From: Sweltsa coloradensis
Taxonomy: Eukaryota; Arthropoda; Insecta; Plecoptera; Chloroperlidae
NCBI GenBank assembly: GCA_024449915.1
Contig: JAMZAV010000891.1
Coordinates: 124,001 to 188,000 of the forward strand
Direction of reading: 5' to 3'
DNA length: 64,000 nt
Under the pieces are notes generated by a model, which ran no database searches, was not told the DNA's origin, and was given only the letters and a program-made list of their open reading frames with translations. The translations under genes and the position numbers were made by a program. Shown in pieces: positions 33,713 through 45,500 of this stretch. Position 1 is the stretch's first letter; each line of letters opens with the position of its first letter.

Positions 33713-34375
33713 CTACAGCGGACATCCTGACAAAGACTTTTTTTCGGCCCAGAATTTATTCCAAAACACTCTTTCCGATATTTTGAAAGTCAAAGGAAAA
33801 TAGATGAATTGTTGGTTGAATGAAAAAGGAACTTGAATAAAACAGTGGGGAAAAGTTGATTTTTTGACGCGACAATACCTTTTTTGGACAGCATATGTAA
33901 ATTTTGGGTCAATAGAGTAAAGTTCCAGGTGCAATCCATAATTTTGAACTTCATTTTTTTAAACACACCTTTGTCTTCGCTACTAGTACAAGGGATTTTT
34001 TGTTTTAAATAACGTTTGTTGTACGATTTTTTCGTCCACCGGCTCAAAATTCTTATTATATGTGACAAAAGAAATAGCACAAGAACGTTATTTCAGAAAA
34101 TTATTTTCCCTTATACTCATGTTGGAGAGAAGGTGTGTTTAAAAAAAAATTGTAGTTCAAAATTAAGGATTGCACCTAGAACTTTACTCTTCTTACTGAT
34201 CCAAAATTTGCAATGACCAAAAAAGAGGTATTACGAGTAAAAAAAAATACATACCCTTTTCCCCGTTTTTATTCAAGTTCCTCTTTCATTGAAACAACTT
34301 TCAACCATTTTCCTTTGACTTTCAAAATATCGGTAAGAGTGCTCTGGAATAGCCGTAATGAACCCATCCCTCATA
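33713..34375. repeat. 660-bp imperfect palindrome (foldback element)
   Basis: Left arm 33713-34035 and right arm 34060-34375 are inverted copies around a centre near 34045. Matching landmarks include GGAACTTGAATAAAA / TTTTATTCAAGTTCCTC, AAACACACCT / AGGTGTGTTT and AATAACGTTTGTTG / CAAGAACGTTATT. The spacer is at most about 25 bp, so a transcript would form a long hairpin. Confidence 0.75.
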
Positions 34376-35756
34376 AGTTTTACATTGACGGATGGTTTTG
34401 ATCTCTTCCCGAACGACATAATCTGTGTGAGTCTACTCAGTACTTAGAGAAATGAAAAATATTCTTTTAGACAGTCCACACAGCATTTTTGGTAGACAAA
34501 ATATACGGTACTTTTTTGTAGTAGTATAAGTGATGAGTATGAAATATTGAATTATTTTGAACTGATTACATGATAAGTGGGTACTTATTTTTTGTATTCG
34601 GGAGTCTGCTAAAAATATGACAATACAAATTTGATGAGTCCTATTTTATGAATACGAGTTTAGGCTTTGTGTTTATACTCCTATGATATATTGTCCAGAT
34701 ATCTCCCTCACTACTGTGTACATGTTATTATTCGTCCTCGCTTCATGTAAAGCACAGATTGATACACACGCGATATTGTATAATGTACACTCTTTGTTAG
34801 CTGCGTCGCTGTGTTTTATCTTTTAATTGTGTGGACGCCAGCCAATCCTACGCTGTGAAGCTAGCATCACTCTACACAGGTTTTTATCCTACTCTGTGAA
34901 GCTCTACATACATACATACATTTCACAATGATTTACCTTCTAATGGAAGAGCGAACTAAAAGATACTATTGTGAATTCTCCGCATGTTTTTATCTGCTCA
35001 ATGCAGCCAGATCACGCTCGTCTTTTTCAACGTCCAGGTTTCGCTCGGGATTTAAAAGCTCACTGTTCAGAAGGAATTTATTATTTAATATCTACTCGTT
35101 CAGTTTGATTAAAGACTTCTTTGGCAAAGGAAACGAGAGCTATAAAGATGTGATGATCAGGTATCGTCTTTCCCACTCGTGCAAGCAAATTAAAGTGCTG
35201 CTTAGAGCTTCATGATGAGAATATTTGGCCAATATCCCTACATTCCTACATGCGAAAATATCGTATAAATGCGATTCTGGAATTTTATCCAAAAAGTAGC
35301 ATATCAAAATTTAAGGGTTTTGGAAGATTACTGAAAATTTCAGAGAAAGCTCACAAATAAACAGAAATATTGCATCAAAAGTAAAAAATGAACCGTGTGA
35401 ATTTAATTTGAAATACAAAATTTGTTTTCGATTGTACCAAAAAACGTGTCAGGTATACGATGAAAAGTTTCGAAGGTTTACTTATAATGTATTCACCTAG
35501 AAGTAGTGACTTGTCTTTTGAGAATGGAAAACATATTAACAAACAATTAAAAGCCCCCAAATATTCATCAGAGGGATAAAATTGGTCATTGGGCATCGCT
35601 ACGCTCATCCAATAAACATTATCATCGCCATGCGTACATACTGTAAATGTTATCAACGGCAACGTAACCGTTGGAAGTTGGAACGAATTTTACAACCTTA
35701 TTTTCTGTATTGAGTTAAAATTTACTAATATTATTCACGAGCCGCGAATCTAAACC

Positions 35757-35817
35757 TGTCGGGTGGGGTGGTTGGGTGGGGGTGGTGGAGGGGTGAGGGT
35801 GTGGTGGGGGGGGGGTA
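35757..35817 (+). other. G-rich tract, potential G-quadruplex
   Basis: More than four G runs of 3-10 bases separated by short T/A/TG spacers, fitting the pattern of intramolecular G-quadruplex sequences. Confidence 0.5.
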
Positions 35818-36996
35818 ATGAGACGGAAATAATAACATCGTTAGCAGGGAGGAAACGTGGTGAAATCAACAAGCAACAAATAACTGGAGAGAAAATGATT
35901 AAGAGCCGTCGAGTCAAAGTTTCTGAACTGTTTGTTTGAAATGTTTGTAGGTCATATCCTATGGGATTATTCCTGTTTCAAATCCCGGTTCGTACTTTTT
36001 AAACTTTAAGAGTCGACTTCGATCGATGCTTTGATAGTTTTAGACGATACTTTTGAGCACACACAAGGAACATCCATACAAAACACACTAAAGTAGAGGT
36101 CCCTCTAAGTGATTTCGTAGACAGTTGATGTACATTTTAGTGTTTATTTTTAAATTTGTATATTACTACAGTTTTAATTATGCAAAACTTAAATGTATGC
36201 CCATTTTTTGTCTTGGCCCTATAGATGGGTACATAGAGAAGTATCACCTTTCAACAAACTTTCAGAAAGGATTGCCGGTGCGCGGATTGACAGACGACCT
36301 CGAGTCTCTCTTATTACGCATGATCGACAAGAAGACCTATCTCTGTCGGTGGCAGAAAGAAAACGCAAGTGTCTGCTGCAATATAGTTAGGTTTAGTGTG
36401 TACTGATACGTACACCATCAATCAAGTAGTCTAGCTGTATGCCCTATCTACTACGCCCAACCCTTGGATTACTTCTACTTGAGGGTGTACACGCATACTT
36501 TCATGGAAACTATTCAAACAAAAACAAGTCACAAATCCTGGCTCTAATCTACATTACAACTTGTAAGTGAATGCAAACATAATTTATCCATCATCCCTAC
36601 AAGAAGATGAAGTAGACGAAGAAACCGATTGCTGCAGGCAGAAAACTTGCGAAAGATCAGTCTACTTACATAAGTCAATGTTTATACGTGTTGAAACTAA
36701 TTTCAGTTTCTTATAACACAAGAAATGAGATCATCTTATTATCACTAATCTTTGCTTGCTTATGCCTCTATAACGTGATTTCGTTGACAAACAGTCTCTG
36801 ATGTAAGTGCCTTCAACTACAATGAAAACTGCAAGGAATATCAAGAGCATCACATTGAAATGATGCCACAAGAGACTGGAGGTTATTCAAATTCTGGAAC
36901 CAAATTTGAACTGAAAGCTAAGAAATCTTCCTCATTGAAACTTTCTTACGTTCATGAAGTGATAACGTAGAACTTTTAAAGGTAAGTCCGTATTTT

Positions 36997-37082
36997 ATCA
37001 ACTGTAAAATAGCCCTGGATACATTTGTTATAAAGTTATATCAACTGTAAAATAGCCCTGGATACATTTGTTATAAAGTTAT
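36997..37082. repeat. 43-bp tandem duplication
   Basis: ATCAACTGTAAAATAGCCCT and the following 23 bp are repeated back to back (starts near 36997 and 37040) with no differences that I can see, so the duplication is recent. Confidence 0.85.
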
Positions 37083-37791
37083 CTCTACTGAAAATTTATA
37101 TGTTGGGCGCTGAACTTTTTTGCCTGCGTCAGTTTGATAGGAGCTTGAAAAAATGATTGCGAGGAGGCTTGCTGCCCCCCCCCCCTCACCCCCCCCTGGC
37201 AACGAGCGACGGGTGATTCTTCCAACAAAATGTATCTATAAACCGTATTGGTCGGTTAAGGCGAGGCGGACGGGAAGCTTGTTCAAGACGCCCTTAGAAA
37301 CTTGTGACGAATAAGAAGACATTCAGAGTAGCTGACACCATAGAGATACCATACTGTTAGTACCTAGAGTCCCTACTCCCATCCGCCGAGCATGGGCCGC
37401 CATCGGCAATTTGAACGAGCAAAGATGTCTTCTGAGTGTGGCATGGCAGCGCGGAATTCAAACTGGCGGTTGTAGTTTTTACGTACTGAACAGTATATTT
37501 TTTGGCTTGGATACTGATCTTTTTAATGTCGAATCATATAATTTTTTAATAAAAGATTGTAATGTGTTTTTTATTGTCATTACGGGCACTGTAGCAAAGA
37601 TTACACTATGTGACAATAACTTCCCTCCCCCCAAGATCATAAAAATAGTAAATTCGAAATACTATAAGAATTAAAAAAACTCGCTGAAGAAATTAAAATA
37701 ATAACTTTACATATTAATAACTATGTCAGATATAAATAATTAAAAAAAACATTTTATGTAGATCAATCCAGAAATTACAAAATCCATCATA

Positions 37792-37856
37792 GCGGGGTAT
37801 CGAACCCCGGTCTCCCGATTGCCGGTCGAGTGCTTTACCCCTAAGCTACCGGGACG
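37792..37856 (-). repeat. tRNA-like sequence, well preserved
   Basis: On the minus strand GGTAGCTTAGGGGTAAAGC (A-box region) and CCGGGGTTCGATACCCC (B-box region) are both close to tRNA consensus. A 5-bp anticodon-type stem (CTCGA/TCGGG) can form, but the loop lacks the invariant U33 and the acceptor ends do not pair well. More likely a SINE head than a functional tRNA. Confidence 0.5.
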
Positions 37857-38035
37857 GTTAACTTCTTAGCATCAGGATTGTTGGTGCATTGTAGTTGATT
37901 TACATATCAAAATCTATGACACCTACGGGAGTATTTCCCGATTAATAAAATTGAGAAATAAAAAAACAAATTAATTTTGCAAATGATTTTCGAGATATAT
38001 GAACATAATACAAATCTCCACAATGGTATAGTGGG

Positions 38036-38283
38036 CTCGTTGGTCGTGTGGTTAGCGTCTCTACTTCAAATGCAGAAGGTCCAGGGTTCGATTCTCGTTA
38101 CAGACAGAAGTTTTAAAACTTCTGATTAGGACTTAAGTCCATCAGTTCTTGGCTTCGGAATTTGTGAACGGTGACTTTGGAGCCGTCCTAGTAACGAGGC
38201 ACATAGTAAATTCAAAGTTGTTCTGAATCGGCCTTGTTGATTCTGGCGTTGATCCGCGGGTGTTCGCACTGTCCATACATTTA
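38036..38283 (+). mobile_element. SINE copy (tRNA-derived head), 3'-truncated
   Basis: GGGCTCGTTGGTCGTGTGG begins like tRNA-Pro, and GGGTTCGATTC gives the B box. The body from CAGAAGTTTTAAAACTTCTG to GCGGGTGTTCGCACTGTCCA closely matches the minus-strand copy at 39325-39920, but this copy stops there and has no (ATTT)n tail. Confidence 0.7.
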
Positions 38284-38602
38284 TCGCGTAAAAATTACAG
38301 ACATGCCTAGCCCTATGGGGGGGGGGGGGGGGGGGGGAGAGTTATTGTCGCATAGTGTAATCTTTGCTACATTGCCTATCATGAGTAATGACTTGACTAT
38401 AAATAACCCATTACAATGTTCATTCTTTCATAAATTATATGATTCAACGTTAAAAAGATCAGTATCCAAGCCGATAAATATACTGTTCAGTACGTAAAAA
38501 CTACAACAGTTTGAATTCCGCGCTGCTTGGTGCCACACTCAGAAGACATCTTGGCACGTTCAAATTGCCTTGAATCCTGAACATGGTGGTGACTCTAGGT
38601 AC

Positions 38603-38871
38603 AAGGGAAACGCCAAAGTCGTTGTTAAACGAGTGAGTTAGCCAAGTGTTTTGACTTCTAAAACCGGACTGTCTGGTCACCTTATAGGAACTCACTCTGC
38701 TTGCCACAACAATTACTTAAATTGAACATTCAAAATGCGAATCATATTCAAAACGTATTAGCGTGAAACATTAACAAATTTCCAAGATAAAACAAAATCA
38801 CCTAATTTTTATTTTCCCATTTAACACCCCTCAAAAATAATATGTGAGTGTAAAAATATAAAAAAGTTGGA
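38603..38871. other. Fragment resembling the MITE at 40474, then AT-rich sequence
   Basis: GGGAAACGCCAAAGTCGTTG and the ACGAGTGAG that follows match the left end of the 40474-40770 MITE. The other end is not evident. Confidence 0.4.
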
Positions 38872-38943
38872 ACTGACGGGTATCGAAACCCATCCATCCG
38901 TGCGGTAGGCTATATGGTTACCACTAGGCCATACAGGCCACGT
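38872..38943 (-). repeat. tRNA-like SINE head
   Basis: On the minus strand TGGCCTAGTGGTAACC (A box) and GGGTTTCGATACCC (B box) lie in tRNA order. The adjoining plus-strand segment 39018-39150 recurs in inverted form at about 40015-40135, with phrases such as GGTTCAGCGGTTCGGCTG. Confidence 0.5.
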
Positions 38944-39017
38944 CAACTTCGTCCCGCTAACTGCTACGAAACAAATGCCATTGATCTTATTAAAAATCAC
39001 ATTTTTATTTATTGTAG

Positions 39018-40135
<1,118 letters not shown>

Positions 40136-40408
40136 GATTTATAAATTGAAAATAAATTTAACGACAATGGTTTTGTTCTTGAAGATTTTGTTTTATTTTT
40201 ATTATTTGTTGGGGTATGAATGCATGCAGTGACCAAGGTGTATCGAGACTTACACGCTCAAGGTTCCCTCAAATTCCGCTGAGAGATTGAGTTAACCTTG
40301 CAATCTTTACACGTATTTCGTATTGGTTATGTTTTCCATAGTATTGTATATGCATTTCAAAACATGTTCTATACATTTTTAAATGCAATCCAGAAATTAA
40401 AAAATATA

Positions 40409-40473
40409 TTCCGACAAGGGGTTTGAACCCAGGTCTTCCACATTTTGGGTATAAAGGTGCCTAAGACAACTAG
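40409..40473 (-). repeat. tRNA-like SINE head
   Basis: On the minus strand TCTAGTTGTCTTAGGC (A-box region) and CTGGGTTCAAACCCC (B-box region). It ends exactly where the next MITE begins. Confidence 0.45.
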
Positions 40474-40770
40474 ACTAGGAAAACGCCAAAGTCGTTGTAA
40501 GACGAGTGAACGAGTCATGTGTTGAGTACCGGGGAACATTTGCATTCAAGTTGATTTATATATAGATTTAAATGACAGGAGTTTGAGTTTAGTTGGATAA
40601 GAGCGCGTCAACTGTAAGGCCATAATGCGCCACTCTAGCCTATGATAGGCTAGGGAGGAAAGACCCATGCTGGATCCAGCATTAGGTAGGGGCAGGAAAG
40701 GGAAGGTTACTCAACACATGGCTGATGGCTCACTCACTCGTCTAAACAATGACTTACGCGTTTTCCAAGT
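40474..40770. mobile_element. 297-bp MITE with TIRs of about 55 bp
   Basis: The left end ACTAGGAAAACGCCAAAGTC...GACGAGTGAACGAG is matched in inverted form by CTCACTCACTCGTC...GCGTTTTCCAAGT at the right, extending to ATGTGTTGAGTA on both sides. The outermost ACTAGGAAAACGC is identical to the 5' terminus of family-A copies at 17155, 22659 and 23468. Confidence 0.8.
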
Positions 40771-41258
40771 AAACTAAACTAAAATATAACAAAACGCCAA
40801 GTTTTGGCGTCTAAAGACAGTTTCGTTCGTATAGCAAAGCAAGGGGTGAGGCCTATAGTATGCTCGACGAGTCTCCCAAATGTATCTTGAAACTGTTCAC
40901 AATCTCGTACTTCCATTAGAGCAGGGGCCAACCGATCAACATTGACCAACAATGGACAACTACCTTGATCGTTTACCCCCATTTGAATTTGCGTATTTTA
41001 TTATATGTTCTCAGACGTCATGCAACTAACGTAAAACAGTTCTAAGGTAATGTCATTTGTATTCAGATCATAGGCCACTAGGTTTACAATCTTCTGCTTT
41101 GTACTCATCAAAAAAGTTGAAATTAAATAAATAAATAAATATGCGAAGGATTATCATATTAATTGTGTTATTATTAAAATGATCCTGTAAAAACACCAAC
41201 AAACCCTCACCTTATTGTTACAAAATACGGTAATTAGCAACAATTAAATGTTACTCAC
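40771..41258. other. Possible coding relic and spacer
   Basis: A 67-codon minus-strand frame (40982-40779) has non-repetitive, coding-like composition (GRLVEHTIGLTPCFAIRTK), but I do not recognise it and see no splice sites that settle its status. The remainder is AT-rich. Confidence 0.25.
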
Positions 41259-41510
41259 CACGGAAACAATAGGAGCCGTAAGCTCTCGGTGTATTTGATT
41301 TGGGTGAGGCAGGAATCTAAGTTGTTGAGACGAATTTTAGCTTTGGGTTTTCTCCCTTTTGAAAGGTATCAGTGAATCACGTATTGACAGCTGTCTGCTT
41401 AGCTCCAAGCTAAAGTTCCCGCTAAGAACAAGTGGAGACGAGCTGTGCAGCGTTAATCACGCGCGCAAACGTCCGGCCGGAAGATTTCCCGTTGACATTC
41501 AGGTAAAATG
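41259..41510 (-). other. Possible 5' untranslated exon of the receptor gene
   Basis: On the minus strand a relatively GC-rich, CpG-containing stretch ends in a strong donor, CCGTG|GTGAGT (41259/41258). It has no suitable ATG. It could be a non-coding first exon of the receptor, but nothing links it to exon 1 except strand, position and lack of another nearby gene. The left border is approximate. Confidence 0.2.
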
Positions 41511-41819
41511 TTCATATGAGCTTTCAGCTTACTTTCAACGAATTGCAGGCTTCTTTGAGTTGCTTCAAATGCAAGCCCTTGCCCTAGGCCTTCCATGTGT
41601 AATTATTTCGTACACAAAACATTACTACAGGTGGGCTTAATATTTACAATTCAGCCACATGTCATAAACAAGACCGTGGCCTACTGATCAGTAGCAAAAG
41701 ATAATAATAATATGTTGATGTTCTCGAAAACACAAAGCCAGTAACTGATAGAAAATAGTACTAACTCTGTTCACTACATGGAATATTGTCAATCTGTTTT
41801 TATAACTGAATAAGATAGA

Positions 41820-41935
41820 CTATAAATAAATAAATAAATAATTAAATAAATAAATAAAAAAAAAAAAAGATAATAAATAATTAAATAAATTTATTTATTA
41901 ATATATAATTAAATAAATAAAAAGCACAACGGTGT
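41820..41935. repeat. AAAT/AATT-rich microsatellite
   Basis: Imperfect AAAT units with a poly-A interruption and ATTTATTAATATATAATT. Confidence 0.7.
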
Positions 41936-42206
41936 ATGTACACTACTATCGAAATTCAATAACAGGATGTACACCCCAAGCACTAAAGCACTAGATCAAA
42001 GAGGCCGATGGTGATAGTTACCTAGGCTACTTGTGCACGGAGTGTTCAGAAAAAAAAAACAGAAAAAACTTTAATCAAAATAATAGCAACCAGTGTAATC
42101 TGCTGTACACAATAACCAGTAGACACCTGACAGGATAAGGATTAGTGGCAGATAATATTTTAATATATACATTAAACACAAAATATGTATTTTAAAATGT
42201 AAAATG

Positions 42207-42507
42207 TATGACCACATAACCACATAACCACATAACGACATAACGACATAACGACATAACCACATAACCACATTTCCACATAACCACATAACGATATATC
42301 CACATAACCACAAAACCACATATCCACATGACGACATAACGACATAACCACATAACGAAATAACGACATAACCCCATAACCACATAAGGACATAACGACA
42401 TAAGAACATAACGACATAAGAACATAACGACATAACGACATAACCACATAACCACATAAGGACATAACGACAAAAGAACATAACGACATAACCACATAAC
42501 CACAAAA
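42207..42507. repeat. 8-bp minisatellite, about 37 copies
   Basis: The unit is C(C/G)ACATAA, with runs of the CC and CG variants mixed and occasional AGGACATAA or AAGAACATAA variants. Because 8 is not a multiple of 3 and the unit contains no stop on the minus strand, all three minus frames stay open, producing overlapping Cys/Tyr/Val/Met/Trp-rich frames of 122-146 codons that are not genes. Confidence 0.95.
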
Positions 42508-45500
42508 CCAATGATGATTCGACCTGGTAAAGTATGTTTCTGAATTTCCAGACAAATCACCCATTTTTTGCAATTTTATTTTTTTCTCGAAAAGGGTAAT
42601 ATCAGATCAGATTATCAGAGAAAGATGGTCCACACTTCACCTCTAGCAAAGGATATTATCATGTACGGCAGCCAGGTGCGGCAACCATGTGCGGCAACCA
42701 ATTGTTTAACCGTACACCCCTATGAAAAAGTGTTATCAGTTGTGGCAGCTAGAACGTCCACAATAGACCTCTATCAAACTGTATTATCAGTTGCAGAAGC
42801 CAGTCGGTCTACTGTAAACCTCTATTAAACAGTATTATCTTTTGCGGGAGGCATACAGTCCCCCCTACAACTCTATCAAACAGTATTATTTTATTATTTG
42901 AAAAAAAGTCTAAGGAGAAAAGAACGTTTCCGAATCTCATATCAAACGAATCACCGAAATTCCGCCATTTAATTTTGCCACGAAAAAACGTCTACAGGGC
43001 TCAAACCCTTGATCTTAGAGAAATGTTTAATTGAAAGAAAAGTCCTGGAATGATGTTATTACCTGGTAAAGTACGTTTCCGAATATCTAATACAAATCGC
43101 TTAAATTCCACAATTTTATTTTTTTCCTCGAAAAGGGTAATATATTTTTAGATTATTAGAGAAAGATGTTCCACACTTCACCTCTAGCGAAGGATATTAT
43201 TATGTAAGGAAGCGGGGTGCGGTAGCAAGGTGTGGCAGCAAGGTGCGGCAACGCAATGCGGCAGCGAGGGGCGGCAACCAGGTGCGGCAGCAAAATGCGG
43301 TAACCAAACGGTCAACCCTACGCCCCTATGAAAAAGTATTAAATTGGGGCAGCCAGGCAGTCCACCATAGACCTCTATTAAACTGTATTATAAGTTAAGG
43401 AAGCTAGACGGTCCACTGTAAACCTCTATCAAACTGTATTATCAGTTGTAGGCGGCATACGGTCCCCCGTACAACTCTATCAAACGGTATTATTTGTTTA
43501 TTTGAAAAAAGTCTCGAAATTATGAGATCCACTGGGAAAAGTACGTTTCCGAATCTCAAACAAAATGAATCACGCAATTCATTCGATTTAAATTTTACCA
43601 CGAAATAACGTCTACAGGGCTCGAACCCTTAATCTTAGAGATATGTTTATTTGAAAGAAAAGTCTTAAAATGATGTATACTATGTGGTAAAGTATGGTTC
43701 CGAATTTTAAAACACACAAATAACCAAAATTCCGCCATTTTTATTTTTCCACGTAAAACGTTTACAGGGCTCGAACCCGTGATCTGAGAGAAAAGTTTAT
43801 CTTAAAGAAAAGTCTTGGAATGATGTATACTACGTGGTAAGGTATGTTTTTTGAATTTTAAAACAAACTATTCACAAAAATTCCGCTAGTTTTTTTCCTC
43901 GAAAAAACGCCGACAGGGCATGAACCCAAGCATAGAGAAAAGTTTTAGAATGGTGATTCGACCTGGTAGCATATGTTTTTGAATTTCCAAATAAATCACC
44001 CAAATTCCGCAATTTTATTTTTTCCTTGAAATGGGTAATATCAGATCAGATTATAAGAGAATGATGGTCCACGCTTCACCTCTATCAAAAAGTATTATCA
44101 TGTACGGCAGCCAGGTGCGGTAGACAGGTGCGGCAGCCAGGTGCGGCAACCAGGTGCGGCAACCAATTGTTTAACCGTACACCCCTATGAAAAAGTGTTA
44201 TCAGTTGTGGCAGCTAGAACGTCCACAATAGACCTCTATCAAACTGTATTATCAGTTGCAGAAGCCATCGGTCTACTGTAAACCTCTATTAAACAGTATT
44301 ATCTTTTGCGGGAGGCATACGGTCCCCCCTACAACTCTATCAAACAGTATTATTTTATTATTTGAAAAAAAGTCTAAGGAGAAAAGAACGTTTCCGAATC
44401 TCATATCAAACGAATCACCGAAATTCCGCCATTTAATTTTGCCACGAAAAAACGTCTACAGGGCTCAAACCCTTGATCTTAGAGAAATGTTTAATTGAAA
44501 GAAAAGTCCTGGAATGATGTTATTACCTGGTAAAGTACGTTTCCGAATATCTTAACAAATCGCCCAAATTCCACAATTTTATTTTTTCCTCGAAAAGGGT
44601 AATATCTTTTTAGATTATTAGAGAAACATGTTCCACACTTCACCTCTAGCAAAGGATATTATCATGTAAGGCAGCCGGGTGCGGTAGCAAGGTGCGGCAG
44701 CCAGGTGCGTCAACGCAATGCGGCAGCGAGGTGCGGCAATCCGGTGCAACAAACAAGGGGGCGGCAGCAAAGTGCGGTAACCAAACGTCAACAGTACACC
44801 TCTATGAAAAAGTATTATCGGTTGCGGCAGCCAGACAGTCCACCATAGACCTCTATTAAACTGTTTTATAAGTTGCGGAAGCGAGACCGTTTACTGTAAA
44901 CCTCTAAAAAACTGTATTAACAGTTGTGGGCGGCAAACGGTCCCCCATACAACTCTATCAAACGGTATTATTTGTTTATTTAAAAAAAGTCTCGAAATTA
45001 TGAGATCCACTGGGAAAAAGTACGATTCCGAATCTCAAACCAAACGAATCACGAAATTCGTTCGATTTTATTTCACCACGAAAAAACGTCTACGGGGCAC
45101 GACCCCTTGATCTAAGAGAAATGTTTATTTGAGAGAAAAGACTTAAAATGAAGTATACTAGGCTATGTGGTAAAGTATAGTTCTGAATTTAAAACAGACA
45201 AATAACAAAAATTCCGCCATTTTTATTTTTCCACTTGAAACGTTTACAGGGCTCGAGCCTGTGATCTTAGAGAAAAGTTTCTTTTAAAGAAAAGTCTTGG
45301 AATGATGTATACTACGTGGTAAGGTATGTTTTTTGAATTTTAAAACAAACTATTCACAAAAATTCCGCTAGTTTTTTTCCTCGAAAACACGCCGACAGGG
45401 CACGAATTCGAGCATAGAGAAAACTTTTAGAATGATGATTCGACCTGGTAAAGTACGTTTCCGAATTTCTAAACAAATCACCCAAATTCCGCAATTTTAT

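Larger units (their letters stand above)
34376..37356. other. Upstream region, sparse features
   Basis: A diverged family-A-like piece lies around 35250-35612 (ending TCGCTACGCTCATCCAAT). A G-rich tract lies at 35757-35817, a 43-bp tandem duplication at 36997-37082 and a C-rich run near 37175-37198. Short frames (for example 34928-35215 and 36125-36406) have no homology that I recognise. Confidence 0.4.
37360..38602. mobile_element. Inverted-repeat element of 1.24 kb with nested SINE sequences
   Basis: Arms 37360-37633 and 38317-38602 are inverted copies: GTACCTAGAGTC / GACTCTAGGTAC at the outer ends, and AAGATGTCTTCTGAGTGTGG and GTAGTTTTTACGTACTGAAC further in, with their complements. The intervening 680 bp contain a tRNA-like head (37792-37856) and a SINE copy (38036-38283). 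Either a foldback transposon with insertions or two head-to-head copies of one repeat. Confidence 0.65.

Noticed and set aside
37792..37856. Functional tRNA gene
   Set aside because: Promoter boxes are good, but U33 is missing and the acceptor stem does not close; the neighbourhood is full of tRNA-SINE heads.
42071..42573. Three overlapping minus-strand frames of 122-146 codons rich in Cys, Tyr, Val and Met
   Set aside because: They are the three readings of an 8-bp repeat lacking stops; no start context, splice sites or coding bias.
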